A DNA stretch of 64,000 bases from CAWDDG01 sp963801065 (GTDB lineage Bacteria; Actinomycetota; Actinomycetes; Jiangellales; Jiangellaceae), in NCBI GenBank assembly GCA_963801065.1, contig CAWDDG010000008.1, positions 248,001 through 312,000 on the forward strand. The letters are read 5' to 3'. Below are positions 1 to 8,917 of this stretch, one piece after another. Within the stretch, counting starts at the first letter, position 1. The number at the start of each line of letters is the position of its first letter. The notes below the pieces were generated by a model. It did not search any database, was not told the origin of the DNA, and saw only the letters and a list, made by a program, of their open reading frames with translations. Both the position numbers and the translations under genes were made by a program.

Positions 1-747
1 TGTACGGGAGGCGAGCGCGGGTCGATCCTCAACCCGAGCATGGACCGTCCAGACGTGCGGGCCAACATCGCGACGATCCGGCGGCAGGAGATGGACGCCG
101 CCCGCCGGATCCTTGGCATCCAGCAGGAATGGCTGGGCTTCGTCGACTCCGGCTACCCCGAGGGTGACCCGCCTCCCCCGCTGCCGAATGGCTGCTTCGC
201 ACTCCAGCCCGTGGGCGAGGCGGCGGCTCCACTGGTGGCTGCGGTCCGCCGGTTCCGGCCGCACGTCGTCACCACGTACGACGAGAACGGCGGGTACCCG
301 CACCCGGACCACGTCATGTGCCACGCCGTGACCATGGCGGCCTTCGACGCCGCGGGTGATGCGGATGGATACCCAGACGCCGGCGAGCCGTGGCAGCCGC
401 GCAAGCTCTACTTCCACCATGCGTTCCACCGCCAGCGCATCCAAGCACTGCACGACGAGATGATTCGCCGCGGGCTCGAGTCGCCGTACGTCGAGCGCCT
501 CGCCCAGTGGAAGCCCGACCCCGAGCACGATCGCCGCATCACCACCCGGGTGCCATGCGCCGACTACTTTCCGGTGCGTGACAGGGCGTTGATCGCCCAT
601 GCCACGCAGGTCGACCCGGAGGGACCATGGTTCGCGGTGCCACTCGACGTGGACCGCGAGGCCTGGCCGACCGAGGACTACGAGCTCGCCAGGTGCCTCG
701 TCGACGCCGAGCTTCCCGAAGACGACCTGTTCGCAGGCCTGCGTTGA
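1..747 (+). CDS. mca: mycothiol S-conjugate amidase (5' end missing)
   Basis: The frame is open from base 1, so the gene is cut by the window edge and about 40 residues, including the usual AHPDD zinc motif, are lost; 248 codons remain. Mca is a cytosolic zinc amidase that cleaves mycothiol conjugates of electrophiles and antibiotics, releasing a mercapturic acid for export and glucosaminyl-inositol for reuse. The first visible residues, TGGERGSILNP, are typical of Mca. The second zinc-ligand block, YPHPDH, lies near residue 100 of the fragment, and the end DLFAGLR is common in this PIG-L/LmbE family. A second family member at 42298 has the features of MshB, which supports calling this one Mca. 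The gene is followed by a small membrane protein and a DUF255 protein. Confidence 0.9.
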   Translation, partial: CTGGERGSILNPSMDRPDVRANIATIRRQEMDAARRILGIQQEWLGFVDSGYPEGDPPPPLPNGCFALQPVGEAAAPLVAAVRRFRPHVVTTYDENGGYPHPDHVMCHAVTMAAFDAAGDADGYPDAGEPWQPRKLYFHHAFHRQRIQALHDEMIRRGLESPYVERLAQWKPDPEHDRRITTRVPCADYFPVRDRALIAHATQVDPEGPWFAVPLDVDREAWPTEDYELARCLVDAELPEDDLFAGLR

Positions 748-789
748 GTCGCGGGCGCATGGTGCGACGATGAGTGCGGAGGTTGACCG

Positions 790-1012
790 ATGAGCATTGC
801 CGCCCTCGCGGCCGCCACGAGCACCGAGGGACTCCTCGATCGGGCCCGGCCTGCTCGGGTTCCTGGTGGTGCTGGGCCTGGCAGCGGCGGTGTTCGTGCT
901 GTACCGCAGCCTGCGCCGGCAGCTCAAGCGGATCGACTTCGACCCCGAGGGCCGCACCGACGCCGAACGGATGGGCGACCGGCCGGACCCCGACGACAAC
1001 GGCGCGCGCTGA
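790..1012 (+). pseudogene. small single-helix membrane protein, apparent frameshift
   Basis: A short protein is split over two frames. From ATG 790 one frame reads MSIAALAAATSTEGLL; the next frame then reads GPGLLGFLVVLGLAA, followed by a basic stretch and an acidic tail ending at 1012. Removing one G at about 838 joins them into a roughly 73-residue protein with one N-terminal membrane helix and a short cytoplasmic tail. The join is natural and small membrane proteins are common after mca in actinobacteria, so I infer either an indel in the sequence or a recent mutation. Function unknown. A TTG at 797 could start the second frame alone, but it would give an odd Pro/Arg-rich N-terminus. The stop lies 7 bases before the next gene. 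Confidence 0.6.
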
Positions 1013-1019
1013 GACGAGC

Positions 1020-3062
1020 ATGGTGAACCGCCTGGCCGGGTCGACGAGCCCGTACCTGCTCCAACACGCCGACAATCCGGTGGACTGGTGGGAGTGGGGC
1101 GACGGAGCGTTCGCCGAGGCTCGCGCCCGCGACGTGCCCGTTCTGCTGTCCGTCGGCTACGCGGCCTGCCACTGGTGCCACGTCATGGCGCACGAGTCCT
1201 TCGAGGACGAGGCGACGGCGGCGTATCTGAACGTGCACTTCGTGGCCGTGAAGGTCGACCGCGAAGAGCGCCCGGACGTCGACGCCGTCTACATGGAGGC
1301 GGTGCAAGTCCTGACCGGCCAGGGCGGCTGGCCGATGACGGCCTTCCTCACCCCCGAGGGGCGGCCGTTCTTCGCGGGCACGTACTACCCGCCGCGGCCG
1401 GCCCACGGGATGCCGTCGTTCCGGCAGGTGCTGGAGGCGGTGGCGCAGGCCTGGACCGAACGGCGCGGCGAGGTGGACGCCGCCGCGACGGGCATCGCCG
1501 ACCGGCTGGGCGGCACGCGCCATCTCGTGGGTGCGCATCCGCCCGCGCCCGACCTGCTCGATGCCGCCGCTCGCCGCCTCGCCGCCGACTTCGACGTCGA
1601 GCACGCCGGTTTCGGCCTCGCGCCGAAGTTCCCGCCGTCGATGATCCTGGAGTTCCTGCTCCGGCACCATGCACGCACTGGCGCGGCACAGTCGCTGGCG
1701 ATGGTCGACGCGACATGCGAGCGGATGGCCCGTGGTGGCATGTACGACCAGCTCGGCGGTGGTTTCGCACGGTACAGCGTGGACCGCGCCTGGGTCGTTC
1801 CTCACTTCGAGAAGATGCTCTACGACAACGCCCTGCTGCTGCGGGTGTACGCGCACTGGTGGCGGGCCACGGGCTCGGTGTTGGGCGAGCGGATCGCCGG
1901 CCAGACCGCCGAGTTCATGCTGCGCGACCTCCGAACACGGGAGGGTGGGTTCGCCAGCGCGCTCGATGCCGACACGGTCGTCGATGGCGCGTCGGTCGAG
2001 GGCGCCACCTACGTGTGGACGCCGGCCCAACTGCGGGATCTTCTCGGAGCGGAAGACGGCCGCTGGGCGGCTGGCTTGCTCGGCGTGACCGACGAGGGGA
2101 CGTTCGAGGGCGGGGCGTCGACGCTCCAGATGTTGGCGGACCCGGACGACCTCGACCGTTGGAGCGTGGTACGGGCGCGGCTCTTGCAGGCCCGGATCGC
2201 GCGGCCGCAGCCGGCCCGCGACGACAAGGTCGTGGCGTCCTGGAACGGGCTCGCGGTCGCGGCGCTGGCGGAGGCGGGGGCCCTCTTCGGCGAGCCCGGC
2301 TGGATCGATGCGGCGGTCGAGTGCGCCGATCTGTTGGTCCGGGTGCATCTCGACGACCATGGCCGGCTGACGCGGACGTCGAGGACCGGACGGGCCGGGC
2401 GGCACGCCGGTGTGCTCGAGGACTACGCCGACGTCGCCGAGGGCTTCCTCGCGCTGGTGGCCGTGACCGGAGACCCGGTCTGGCTCTCCTTCGCAGAGCA
2501 GGTGCTCGACGTCGTGCTGTCCCAGCACGCCGACCCGGCGGGGGGTTTCTTCGACACGGCTGCCGACGCAACGGACCCGCGATTGTCCGGGATCCGACGA
2601 CCGCAGGACCCCACGGACAACGCGACGCCGTCGGGCACATCGGCCGCGGCCGGTGCGCTGCTGACGTTCGCTGCGTACACCGGGTCGGATCTGCATCGGG
2701 AGGCGGCTGAGCTGGCTCTGGCGGTCTACGACGTCCTCGGCGCCCAGGCGCCGCGGTTCGCGGGCTGGGGTCTCGCCGTGGGCGAGGCGCTGGCCGCCGG
2801 ACCCGTGGAGGTGGCAGTGGTCGGTGCCGCGGGCGATGCTCGCGCCCGCGCTCTGTACGAGGTCGCGCTGCGGAGCACGTCGCCGGGCGCCGCCATCGTG
2901 GCCGGCGATCCGGGCGACCAGGCGAGCACGGCGGTGCCGCTGTTGCGGGACCGTCCGCTCGTGGAGGGACGACCGGCGGCGTACGTCTGCCGGCAGTTCG
3001 TGTGCGCGGCGCCCACGACCGACCCGGACGACCTCGCGGCCACCCTTGCCGACGCCTCCTGA
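1020..3062 (+). CDS. thioredoxin-fold DUF255 / YyaL-like protein
   Basis: A 680-residue protein of the widespread DUF255 (spermatogenesis-associated protein 20, YyaL) family. The N-terminus MVNRLAGSTSPYLLQHA is the classic start of the family, which is why ATG 1020 is chosen over upstream in-frame codons. The N-terminal third is a thioredoxin-like domain with CHWC at residues 50-53 followed by VMAHESFED. The rest resembles an (alpha/alpha)6 glycosidase-like barrel (for example ARPQPARDDKVVASWNGLA in the middle). The biochemical role of the family is not settled; redox or sugar-related roles have been proposed. It is probably cotranscribed with mca and the small membrane protein, since the gaps are very short. 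Confidence 0.88.
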   Translation: MVNRLAGSTSPYLLQHADNPVDWWEWGDGAFAEARARDVPVLLSVGYAACHWCHVMAHESFEDEATAAYLNVHFVAVKVDREERPDVDAVYMEAVQVLTGQGGWPMTAFLTPEGRPFFAGTYYPPRPAHGMPSFRQVLEAVAQAWTERRGEVDAAATGIADRLGGTRHLVGAHPPAPDLLDAAARRLAADFDVEHAGFGLAPKFPPSMILEFLLRHHARTGAAQSLAMVDATCERMARGGMYDQLGGGFARYSVDRAWVVPHFEKMLYDNALLLRVYAHWWRATGSVLGERIAGQTAEFMLRDLRTREGGFASALDADTVVDGASVEGATYVWTPAQLRDLLGAEDGRWAAGLLGVTDEGTFEGGASTLQMLADPDDLDRWSVVRARLLQARIARPQPARDDKVVASWNGLAVAALAEAGALFGEPGWIDAAVECADLLVRVHLDDHGRLTRTSRTGRAGRHAGVLEDYADVAEGFLALVAVTGDPVWLSFAEQVLDVVLSQHADPAGGFFDTAADATDPRLSGIRRPQDPTDNATPSGTSAAAGALLTFAAYTGSDLHREAAELALAVYDVLGAQAPRFAGWGLAVGEALAAGPVEVAVVGAAGDARARALYEVALRSTSPGAAIVAGDPGDQASTAVPLLRDRPLVEGRPAAYVCRQFVCAAPTTDPDDLAATLADAS

Positions 3063-3161
3063 CCGGGTTGGTCATCACGAAATCGTGGGGGTCGCGGCGC
3101 CGCCCCAGCCATCCGCTTGCCGTGATCAACGGCTGGTGCCGGTAGGCCCAGGGCAACGGTG

Positions 3162-3189
3162 TTGACGTGCGACGTAATCATGTAATCAT
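3162..3189 (+). promoter_or_regulatory. promoter with tandem 8-bp repeat
   Basis: TTGACG (3162-3167) is a -35-like box. It is followed by two tandem copies of GTAATCAT (3174-3181 and 3182-3189). The second copy contains TAATCA (3183-3188), exactly 7 bases before GTG 3196, so it can serve as the -10 of a leaderless transcript. The spacer of 15 is short, so the first copy may be an operator for a dimeric repressor, possibly the downstream protein itself. The repeat is seen directly; its role is inferred. Confidence 0.45.
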
Positions 3190-3195
3190 CGCTAC

Positions 3196-3723
3196 GTGAC
3201 GACTCAGGGCGAGCGCGTGGAGAAGGTCCGCGAATGGTTGACCGGGCGGCTGCCGCAGGACTGGTTCGAAGGCCCGGTCGACGTGACCGTAGACCGCGAG
3301 GAGATCACGATCGTCGGGCGGCTCGCGGAGCCCGCCGTGGCCGAGGGCGGATCTGATGCCGAGCAGGCCGCGGCCGTCTCCGGCCGGATCAACCAGTTTC
3401 GTGAGCAGACCCGCGAGCGGCGGATCGAGATCGCCCGCGAGCTCGAGCACCGCGCCCGGCGGAAGGTGGCCTGGGGCGTCGACGTCGGCGACCGACGGGA
3501 GCTGTTCACCACGCTGGCGATGCCGGTGATGACCCGGCTGCGTCAACCCGAGCGACAGGTTCTGGACACGCTGGTCGACGCCGGCGTGGCCAGATCTCGT
3601 TCCGAGGCGCTGGCGTGGTGCGTGAAGCTCACGGGGCAGAACATCGAGGAATGGCTGGCCAAGCTGCGTGAGGCCATGGCCGGTGTCGAGAAGGTGCGCG
3701 CCGAAGGCCCGACCTCGTCGTGA
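3196..3723 (+). CDS. conserved actinobacterial protein with RHH-like C-terminus
   Basis: A 175-residue soluble protein without a recognised enzyme domain. Residues 1-60 look like a beta-rich domain (WLTGRLPQDWFEGPVDVTVD, then EEITIVGRL). The middle is a charged helix (FREQTRERRIEIARELE). The C-terminus (PERQVLDTLVDAGVARSRSE followed by ALAWCVKLTGQN) resembles a ribbon-helix-helix style segment. The GTG start sits 7 bases after a TAATCA -10 box, so the mRNA is probably leaderless. It faces hemolysin III convergently with a 9-base gap. DNA binding and autoregulation through the upstream tandem repeat are plausible but unproven. Confidence 0.75.
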   Translation: MTTQGERVEKVREWLTGRLPQDWFEGPVDVTVDREEITIVGRLAEPAVAEGGSDAEQAAAVSGRINQFREQTRERRIEIARELEHRARRKVAWGVDVGDRRELFTTLAMPVMTRLRQPERQVLDTLVDAGVARSRSEALAWCVKLTGQNIEEWLAKLREAMAGVEKVRAEGPTSS

Positions 3724-3732
3724 TCCCTCGCG

Positions 3733-4422
3733 TCAGCTCGCCACGGCCGCCGCACCGACGCCGAAGGCAGCAAGCCAGACCCCGACATGGTGCGCGACGA
3801 ACCCGGCCAGCGTGCACGCGTGGAAGATCTCGTGGAAACCGAACCACCGCGGTGCAGGGTTCGGCCGCTTGAGCCCGTAGATCACCGCGCCGGCCGAGTA
3901 CAGCAACCCACCGACCACGATCAGCGTCAGGATGGCCATGCCCCCACGGGAGGCGAACGCAGGCAACCAGAACACCGCCGCCCACCCGAGCGCGATGTAG
4001 ACGGGGAGGTAGAGCCACCGTGGCGCGCCGAGCCAGAGCACCCGGAATGCCACGCCGACGAGAGCGCCGACCCACACCAGCGTCAACAGGATCCGGGCGT
4101 CGCGCCGATCGAGCAGCAACAATGTGAACGGCGTGTACGTGCCGGCGATGATCAGGAAGATGTTCGCGTGATCCAGCCGCCGGAGCGCGGCGTGAGCACG
4201 GGGTGACCAGCGGCCGCGATGGTAGAGCGCGCTGACGCCGAAGAGCAGCGCGCCGGTCAATGCAAAGATCCCACTGGTGATCTTGGCCGACGTCGTGGGA
4301 GCCAGCACGACGAGCGTGACCCCGGCCACGATGGCCACTGGGAAGGCCGCGGCGTGCAGCCAGCCTCGCAGCTGAGGTGTGACGGCGGTCAGGGCAGCGC
4401 GCTCCTGCTCATCCACCGGCAC
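3733..4422 (-). CDS. trhA: hemolysin III / PAQR family membrane protein
   Basis: A 229-residue integral membrane protein of the hemolysin III (YqfA, TrhA) branch of the PAQR superfamily. It has seven predicted helices, an N-terminal SALYHRGRWS motif with the conserved His, the RRLDHANIFLIIAGTYTPF block and the C-terminal FGFHEIFHACTLAGFVAHH block carrying the other conserved histidines. The family has been linked to membrane fluidity homeostasis; true haemolytic activity is doubtful. On the minus strand TAGGCT (plus 4429-4434) lies 6 bases before GTG 4422, again fitting a leaderless transcript. It is divergent from the prenyltransferase gene. Confidence 0.9.
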   Translation of the reverse strand: MPVDEQERAALTAVTPQLRGWLHAAAFPVAIVAGVTLVVLAPTTSAKITSGIFALTGALLFGVSALYHRGRWSPRAHAALRRLDHANIFLIIAGTYTPFTLLLLDRRDARILLTLVWVGALVGVAFRVLWLGAPRWLYLPVYIALGWAAVFWLPAFASRGGMAILTLIVVGGLLYSAGAVIYGLKRPNPAPRWFGFHEIFHACTLAGFVAHHVGVWLAAFGVGAAAVAS

Positions 4423-4562
4423 GAGGGGAGCCTAACTTAGGAGAACGTGGGGTTGTGGTGGCCACAGCCGTTCCGATTGCCGCAGACGCGGGGGAGTAGC
4501 CTTCCGCAGGGCGACCCGGCCCCAGTGGTAGCCGCCCGCCGGCGATGGAGGTGTCGCGGACG

Positions 4563-5324
4563 ATGGGTCTGTCCGAGCTGGTCTACGGCGTGTACGGCCG
4601 CAGGCTCCAGCGACGGCTGGATCCCCGCCGGATTCCCCGACACGTCGCCGTGATGCTCGACGGCAACCGCCGCTGGGCACGGGCGTTCGGCGCACCTACG
4701 GCCAGCGGGCATCAGGCGGGCGCGGAGAAAGCTCAGGAGTTCCTCGGCTGGTGTGACGAGGTCGACGTCAAGGTCGTCACCTTGTTCCTGCTGTCGACCG
4801 ACAACCTGCACCGGCCCGAGAGCGAGCTGGGGCCCTTGCTCGCCATCATCGAAGAGCTCATCGACGATCTGGCAGAAGCCGGCCGGTGGCTGGTCCATCC
4901 GGTCGGAGCCCTCGACCTCCTGCCGGACCGGACGGCGTCGGTTCTCAAGGAGGCGGCTGACCGCACCCGCGACATCGAAGGCATGCACGTCAATGTCGCC
5001 GTCGGGTACGGCGGACGCCGTGAGATCGCCGACGCGGTGCGCTCGTTGCTCCAGGAACATGCCACCCGAGGCACGTCTATCGAGGAGCTGGCAGAGGTCC
5101 TCGACGTCGAGCACATCGCCGAGCATCTCTACACCAAGGGCCAGCCGGATCCCGACCTCGTGATCCGGGCCAGCGGAGAGCAGCGGCTTTCCGGCTTCCT
5201 GCTGTGGCAGAGCGCCAACTCCGAGTTCTACTTCTGTGAGGCTCTCTGGCCGGACTTCCGGCGCGTCGACTTCCTGCGTGCGCTTCGCTCCTACGGTGAG
5301 CGCGAGCGACGCTACGGGCGGTGA
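4563..5324 (+). CDS. uppS: short-chain cis-prenyltransferase (isoprenyl transferase)
   Basis: A cis-prenyl diphosphate synthase of about 253 residues. It condenses isopentenyl diphosphate onto an allylic primer to make Z-prenyl lipids used for cell-wall carriers. The catalytic Asp is in MLDGNRRWAR (D33), and the diagnostic end block SGEQRLSGFLLWQS is complete. Its layout, including SYGERERRYGR at the end, is very like the mycobacterial Z-farnesyl diphosphate synthase Rv1086, so a short-chain product is more likely than full UppS. ATG 4563 is chosen because GGAGG at 4547-4551 precedes it and homologues start near MGLSELVYG; ATG 4545 (six residues more) is the alternative. Confidence 0.88.
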   Translation: MGLSELVYGVYGRRLQRRLDPRRIPRHVAVMLDGNRRWARAFGAPTASGHQAGAEKAQEFLGWCDEVDVKVVTLFLLSTDNLHRPESELGPLLAIIEELIDDLAEAGRWLVHPVGALDLLPDRTASVLKEAADRTRDIEGMHVNVAVGYGGRREIADAVRSLLQEHATRGTSIEELAEVLDVEHIAEHLYTKGQPDPDLVIRASGEQRLSGFLLWQSANSEFYFCEALWPDFRRVDFLRALRSYGERERRYGR

Positions 5325-5601
5325 GGAGCAGGAGCCGCGCAGCGGGCAGGAACGCCCGTGTCCGGAATGATCAGGTTGGGCATGAGTTCACCCCGCGTTC
5401 GGGCGTGTCCCTTCTGGGCGAAGGTCCTCTGCCGTACCGTTGTCGGTGGCAGCCGGTGGGGAAGCCGGCCGCCCGGGAGGCCCGTCCACGTGCTGCGACC
5501 TGGAGCGCGTAGGAGGGCCGGCACCCGGCCCTCGGGCCTGGTCCCGGCCGCCCGCGCGAGAAGAACCGGGCGAGGGTGCACGCCCGGGCAGGGAGACGGA
5601 C

Positions 5602-6945
5602 GTGGCCGCTTCCAGGAATCCCTCGACCCGGCGTACCTCAGTTAAGGGCTCAAGCGCCGACTGTCGTACCTACGTCGTCGACACCAGCGTCCTGCTGGCC
5701 GATCCCTACGCGATTCTCCGCTTCGCCGAGCACGAGGTCGTTCTTCCGGTCGTGGTGATCACCGAGCTCGAGGGCAAGCGCCACCATCCCGAGCTCGGGT
5801 ATTTCGCGCGTGCGGCCCTCCGGCTGCTGGACGAGCTGCGCCTCGAGCACGGCCGCCTCGACGCCCCGCTTCCGGTGGGCGACGAGGGTGGAACGGTGCG
5901 CGTCGAGCTCAACCACACCGACCCCGACGTGCTCCCCGCGGGTTTCCGGCTCGGAGACAACGACTCGCGCATCCTCGCGGTGGCACGCAACCTGTCCGCC
6001 GACGGGCGTGCGGTCACGCTGGTTTCCAAGGACCTGCCGATGCGGGTCAAGGCGTCGGCCGTCGGCCTGCACGCCGAGGAATACCGAGCCGAGGCCGTCA
6101 TCGAGTCCGGCTGGACCGGCATGGTCGAGCTCGAGGTCGCGTCCGCGGACCTGGACGTCCTCTACGAGGCCGGCGTCGTCGACCTCGATGCCGCCCGCGA
6201 CCTGCCCTGCCACACCGGGCTCGTGTTGCACAGCGAGCGGGGGAGTGGGCTGGCGCGCATCACGCCCGAGAAGACCGTCCGCCTCGTGCGCGGCGACCGT
6301 GAGGCGTTCGGCCTGCGCGGCCGCTCCGCGGAGCAGCGGGTGGCGTTGGACGTGCTGCTCGACGAGGAGGTGGGCATCGTCTCCCTGGGCGGCCGGGCCG
6401 GCACGGGGAAGTCGGCCTTGGCGCTGTGCGCCGGTCTCGAGGCGGTCCTCGAGCGTCGGCAATACAAGAAGGTGCTGGTCTTCCGGCCGTTGTACGCCGT
6501 GGGCGGCCAGGACCTCGGGTATCTGCCCGGCAGCGAGGCCGAGAAGATGAATCCCTGGGCGCAGGCGGTCTACGACACGCTGGGAGCGCTCACCACCCAG
6601 GACGTCATCGACGAGGTCGTCGCCCGCGGCATGCTCGAGGTGCTCCCACTGACCCACATCCGGGGCCGGTCGCTGCACGACTCCTTCGTCGTCGTCGACG
6701 AGGCTCAGTCGCTGGAACGCAACGTCTTGCTGACCGTGCTCTCGCGGGTCGGCAGCGGGTCCAGGGTGGTGCTGACACACGACGTCGGCCAGCGCGACAA
6801 CCTCCGGGTCGGCCGGCACGACGGCGTCGTCGCCGTGGTCGAGAAGCTCAAGGGTCACCCCCTGTTCGCGCACGTCACGCTGACCAGGTCGGAGCGGTCG
6901 CCGATCGCCGCCCTGGTCACCGAGATGCTCGAACAGCTCCCCTAG
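5602..6945 (+). CDS. PIN-PhoH fusion ATPase (PhoH family)
   Basis: A 447-residue PhoH2-type protein with an N-terminal PIN nuclease domain fused to a PhoH ATPase. PIN acidic residues include D27 in YVVDTSVLLAD, ITELEGKRHHPELGYFARAA, and LGDNDSRILAVA. The Walker A is GRAGTGKS near residue 265 and the Walker B is VVDEAQSLE near 370. Family members are RNA helicase/ribonucleases in mycobacteria. GTG 5602 is chosen because AGGGAG lies just upstream and the product starts like homologues; longer in-frame extensions are low-complexity G/P/R sequence. The start of the preceding 270 bases (5325-5601) holds no recognisable gene. Confidence 0.88.
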   Translation: MAASRNPSTRRTSVKGSSADCRTYVVDTSVLLADPYAILRFAEHEVVLPVVVITELEGKRHHPELGYFARAALRLLDELRLEHGRLDAPLPVGDEGGTVRVELNHTDPDVLPAGFRLGDNDSRILAVARNLSADGRAVTLVSKDLPMRVKASAVGLHAEEYRAEAVIESGWTGMVELEVASADLDVLYEAGVVDLDAARDLPCHTGLVLHSERGSGLARITPEKTVRLVRGDREAFGLRGRSAEQRVALDVLLDEEVGIVSLGGRAGTGKSALALCAGLEAVLERRQYKKVLVFRPLYAVGGQDLGYLPGSEAEKMNPWAQAVYDTLGALTTQDVIDEVVARGMLEVLPLTHIRGRSLHDSFVVVDEAQSLERNVLLTVLSRVGSGSRVVLTHDVGQRDNLRVGRHDGVVAVVEKLKGHPLFAHVTLTRSERSPIAALVTEMLEQLP

Positions 6946-7389
6946 TGCCGTAGGACGATCAGTGAGCGGCGGTGCGCAGCGCTCATCTCATCCCTCGTAG
7001 CAGCGCCGCCGAGTGACGAAGACCATATCGTCCTGATTTGGCCGTACTCGGTGGCACGAGGCAAGGTGGGCGGGCAAAGCACCTCCGCGTGCCCCCGGAT
7101 GAGCAAGGTGGCGCGCCGCGTGCGTCGCCGGATCCCGTCCGCCGGCCCACGCCGGACTCCCTGCATGTCCGGTCCTCGTCTGCGTGGGCCTGCGGGTCCG
7201 TGCCCGGGGTGAGGTTGCTCGTGCCGCGACGGTGACATGCAGGGCACGGCCGTCGAAAGCACGCCTTGATCCGCACGCTCGTTCGCCCTACCGTCATCGC
7301 GGCGGCCGTACATCCGCGACGTGTACGGAAGCCCGTGCGGCGCATGGGGCCACTCCCAGTCCGCCGGCTGGTACTGATCCGAGCCTGCC
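6946..7389. other. intergenic stretch, no gene recognised
   Basis: About 440 bases after phoH contain no frame with convincing protein features, no tRNA-like structure and no clear ribosome site. They lead into the nested palindrome at 7390-7481. Confidence 0.6.
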
Positions 7390-7481
7390 CCAAATGATCA
7401 CGTTAAGTGGGCCTGTGGGTCCGTTACCAGGTCTCGGCACCTGGTAACGGCCTAAGTCACCCACTTAACGTGATCATTTGG
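7390..7481. terminator. nested 92-bp palindrome beside fumC
   Basis: Outer arms 7390-7411 and 7460-7481 are perfect 22-bp inverted repeats carrying ATGATCACGTTAAGTGGG. Inside them a second perfect 12-bp stem (7421-7432 with 7439-7450, CCGTTACCAGGT) closes a 6-base loop. The structure ends 4 bases before the fumC stop codon (minus strand), so it can act as a fumC terminator. There is no U-run, and the double-tier design is larger than a normal terminator. Confidence 0.7.
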
Positions 7482-7485
7482 AAGC

Positions 7486-8871
7486 CTAGGGGTGGGTCAT
7501 GCGGAGGACGTCCAGGGCTTCGTCGAGCTGTGCCTCGGTGAGCTCACCCCGTTCGACGTGGCCCTGCTCGATCACGACCTCACGGATGGTCTTGCGCTCG
7601 GCCAGCGCCTTCTTCGCGACCATGGCGGCGTTCTCGTAGCCGATGTAGCGGTTCAGCGGCGTGACGATCGAGGGCGATCCCTCCGCGTACTCGCGGCACC
7701 GCTCGGCGTCGGCCTCGATGCCGTCGACGCACCGGTCGGCGAGCAGCCGTGCCGCGTTGGCCAGCAGCCGGATCGACTCCAGCACGTTGCGCGCAAGCAT
7801 CGGCAGCATGACGTTGAGCTCGAACGCGCCCGCGCCGCCGCCCCACGCCACGGCAGCGTCGTTGCCGACGACCTGGGCGCAGACCATGGCGACCGCTTCG
7901 GGCACGACCGGGTTGACCTTGCCAGGCATGATCGACGACCCAGGCTGAAGGTCGGGCAGCCGGATCTCGGCCAGCCCGGCCCGCGGCCCCGAGCCCATCC
8001 AGCGTAGGTCGTTGACAATCTTGTAGACGCTGACCGCAATGGTCCGGAGCTGGCCGGAGGCCTCGACCAGCCCGTCGCGGGCGCCCTGCGCCTCGAAGTG
8101 GTCTCGCGCCTCGGTCAGCGGCAGTCCGGTCAACCCGGCGAGCCGCGAGATCACCTGAGCGGCGAACCCGGGCGGTGTGTTGATGCCGGTGCCGACGGCC
8201 GTGCCGCCGAGCGGCAGCTCGGCCAGGCGGGGCAGGGACGCCATGAGCCGCTCGACTCCATAGGAGACGGCCGCCGCGTACCCGCCGAACTCCTGGCCGA
8301 GCGTCACCGGTGTGGCGTCCATGAGATGCGTCCGCCCGGACTTGACGACGGCCCCGAACTCGGCGGACTTCCGCCGCAGGCTCGCCTCGAGGTGGCGAAG
8401 CGCGGGCACCAGGTCGTTCACCACCGCGTCGGTCGCCGCCAGGTGAATGCTGGACGGGAAGACGTCGTTGCTCGACTGGCTGGCGTTGACCTCGTCGTTC
8501 GGGTGGACCGGGCGGTCGAGTCGCTCGGACGCGAGCGTAGCCAGCACCTCGTTCATGTTCATGTTGCTGCTCGTGCCCGACCCGGTCTGGAACACGTCGA
8601 TCGGGAACTCGTCGTCCCAGCGGCCCTCGGCGACCTCCTCGGCGGCGGCTGCGATCGCGTGCGCGACGTCGCCATCGACGACACCGAGCTCGGCGTTGAC
8701 CAGCGCTGCTGCCGCCTTGATCCGCGCCAGTGCGGCGATCTGTGCGGACTCCAACCGGGCGCCGCTGATCGGGAAGTTCTCGACGGCCCGCTGGGTCTGG
8801 GCGCGGTACTTCGCGGCAGCCGGAACCCGGACGTCACCCATCGTGTCGCGCTCGACGCGATACTCGCTCAT
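7486..8871 (-). CDS. fumC: class II fumarate hydratase
   Basis: A 461-residue oxygen-stable, iron-independent fumarase that interconverts fumarate and malate in the TCA cycle; homotetramer in the cytosol. The family signature GSSIMPGKVNP is at 311-321, the substrate-binding block TGSGTSSNMNMNEV is near 96-109, and the catalytic His is in SGRTHLMDATP (H182). Length is normal. The gene reads away from the spermidine synthase-like gene and ends at a large palindrome. Aspartase and other superfamily members differ in these blocks, so fumarase is the clear best call. With an SDH (29706-33114) and an FRD complex (53002-56246) in the same window, the C4 dicarboxylate segment is well covered. Confidence 0.95.
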   Translation of the reverse strand: MSEYRVERDTMGDVRVPAAAKYRAQTQRAVENFPISGARLESAQIAALARIKAAAALVNAELGVVDGDVAHAIAAAAEEVAEGRWDDEFPIDVFQTGSGTSSNMNMNEVLATLASERLDRPVHPNDEVNASQSSNDVFPSSIHLAATDAVVNDLVPALRHLEASLRRKSAEFGAVVKSGRTHLMDATPVTLGQEFGGYAAAVSYGVERLMASLPRLAELPLGGTAVGTGINTPPGFAAQVISRLAGLTGLPLTEARDHFEAQGARDGLVEASGQLRTIAVSVYKIVNDLRWMGSGPRAGLAEIRLPDLQPGSSIMPGKVNPVVPEAVAMVCAQVVGNDAAVAWGGGAGAFELNVMLPMLARNVLESIRLLANAARLLADRCVDGIEADAERCREYAEGSPSIVTPLNRYIGYENAAMVAKKALAERKTIREVVIEQGHVERGELTEAQLDEALDVLRMTHP

Positions 8872-8917
8872 GCGCTCATCATCGCCGCTGGGTGATCGCG
8901 CCGCGACCCGGGTGCCG

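Noticed and set aside
924..3156. Very long minus-strand frames opposite the DUF255 gene (590 and 413 codons)
   Set aside because: They are antisense shadows caused by high GC; the products are Arg/Pro-rich without domains, while the plus strand has a clear family match.
6946..7389. tRNA or small RNA gene after phoH
   Set aside because: No cloverleaf, TPsiC-type GGTTCGA or terminator structure could be recognised before the palindrome.
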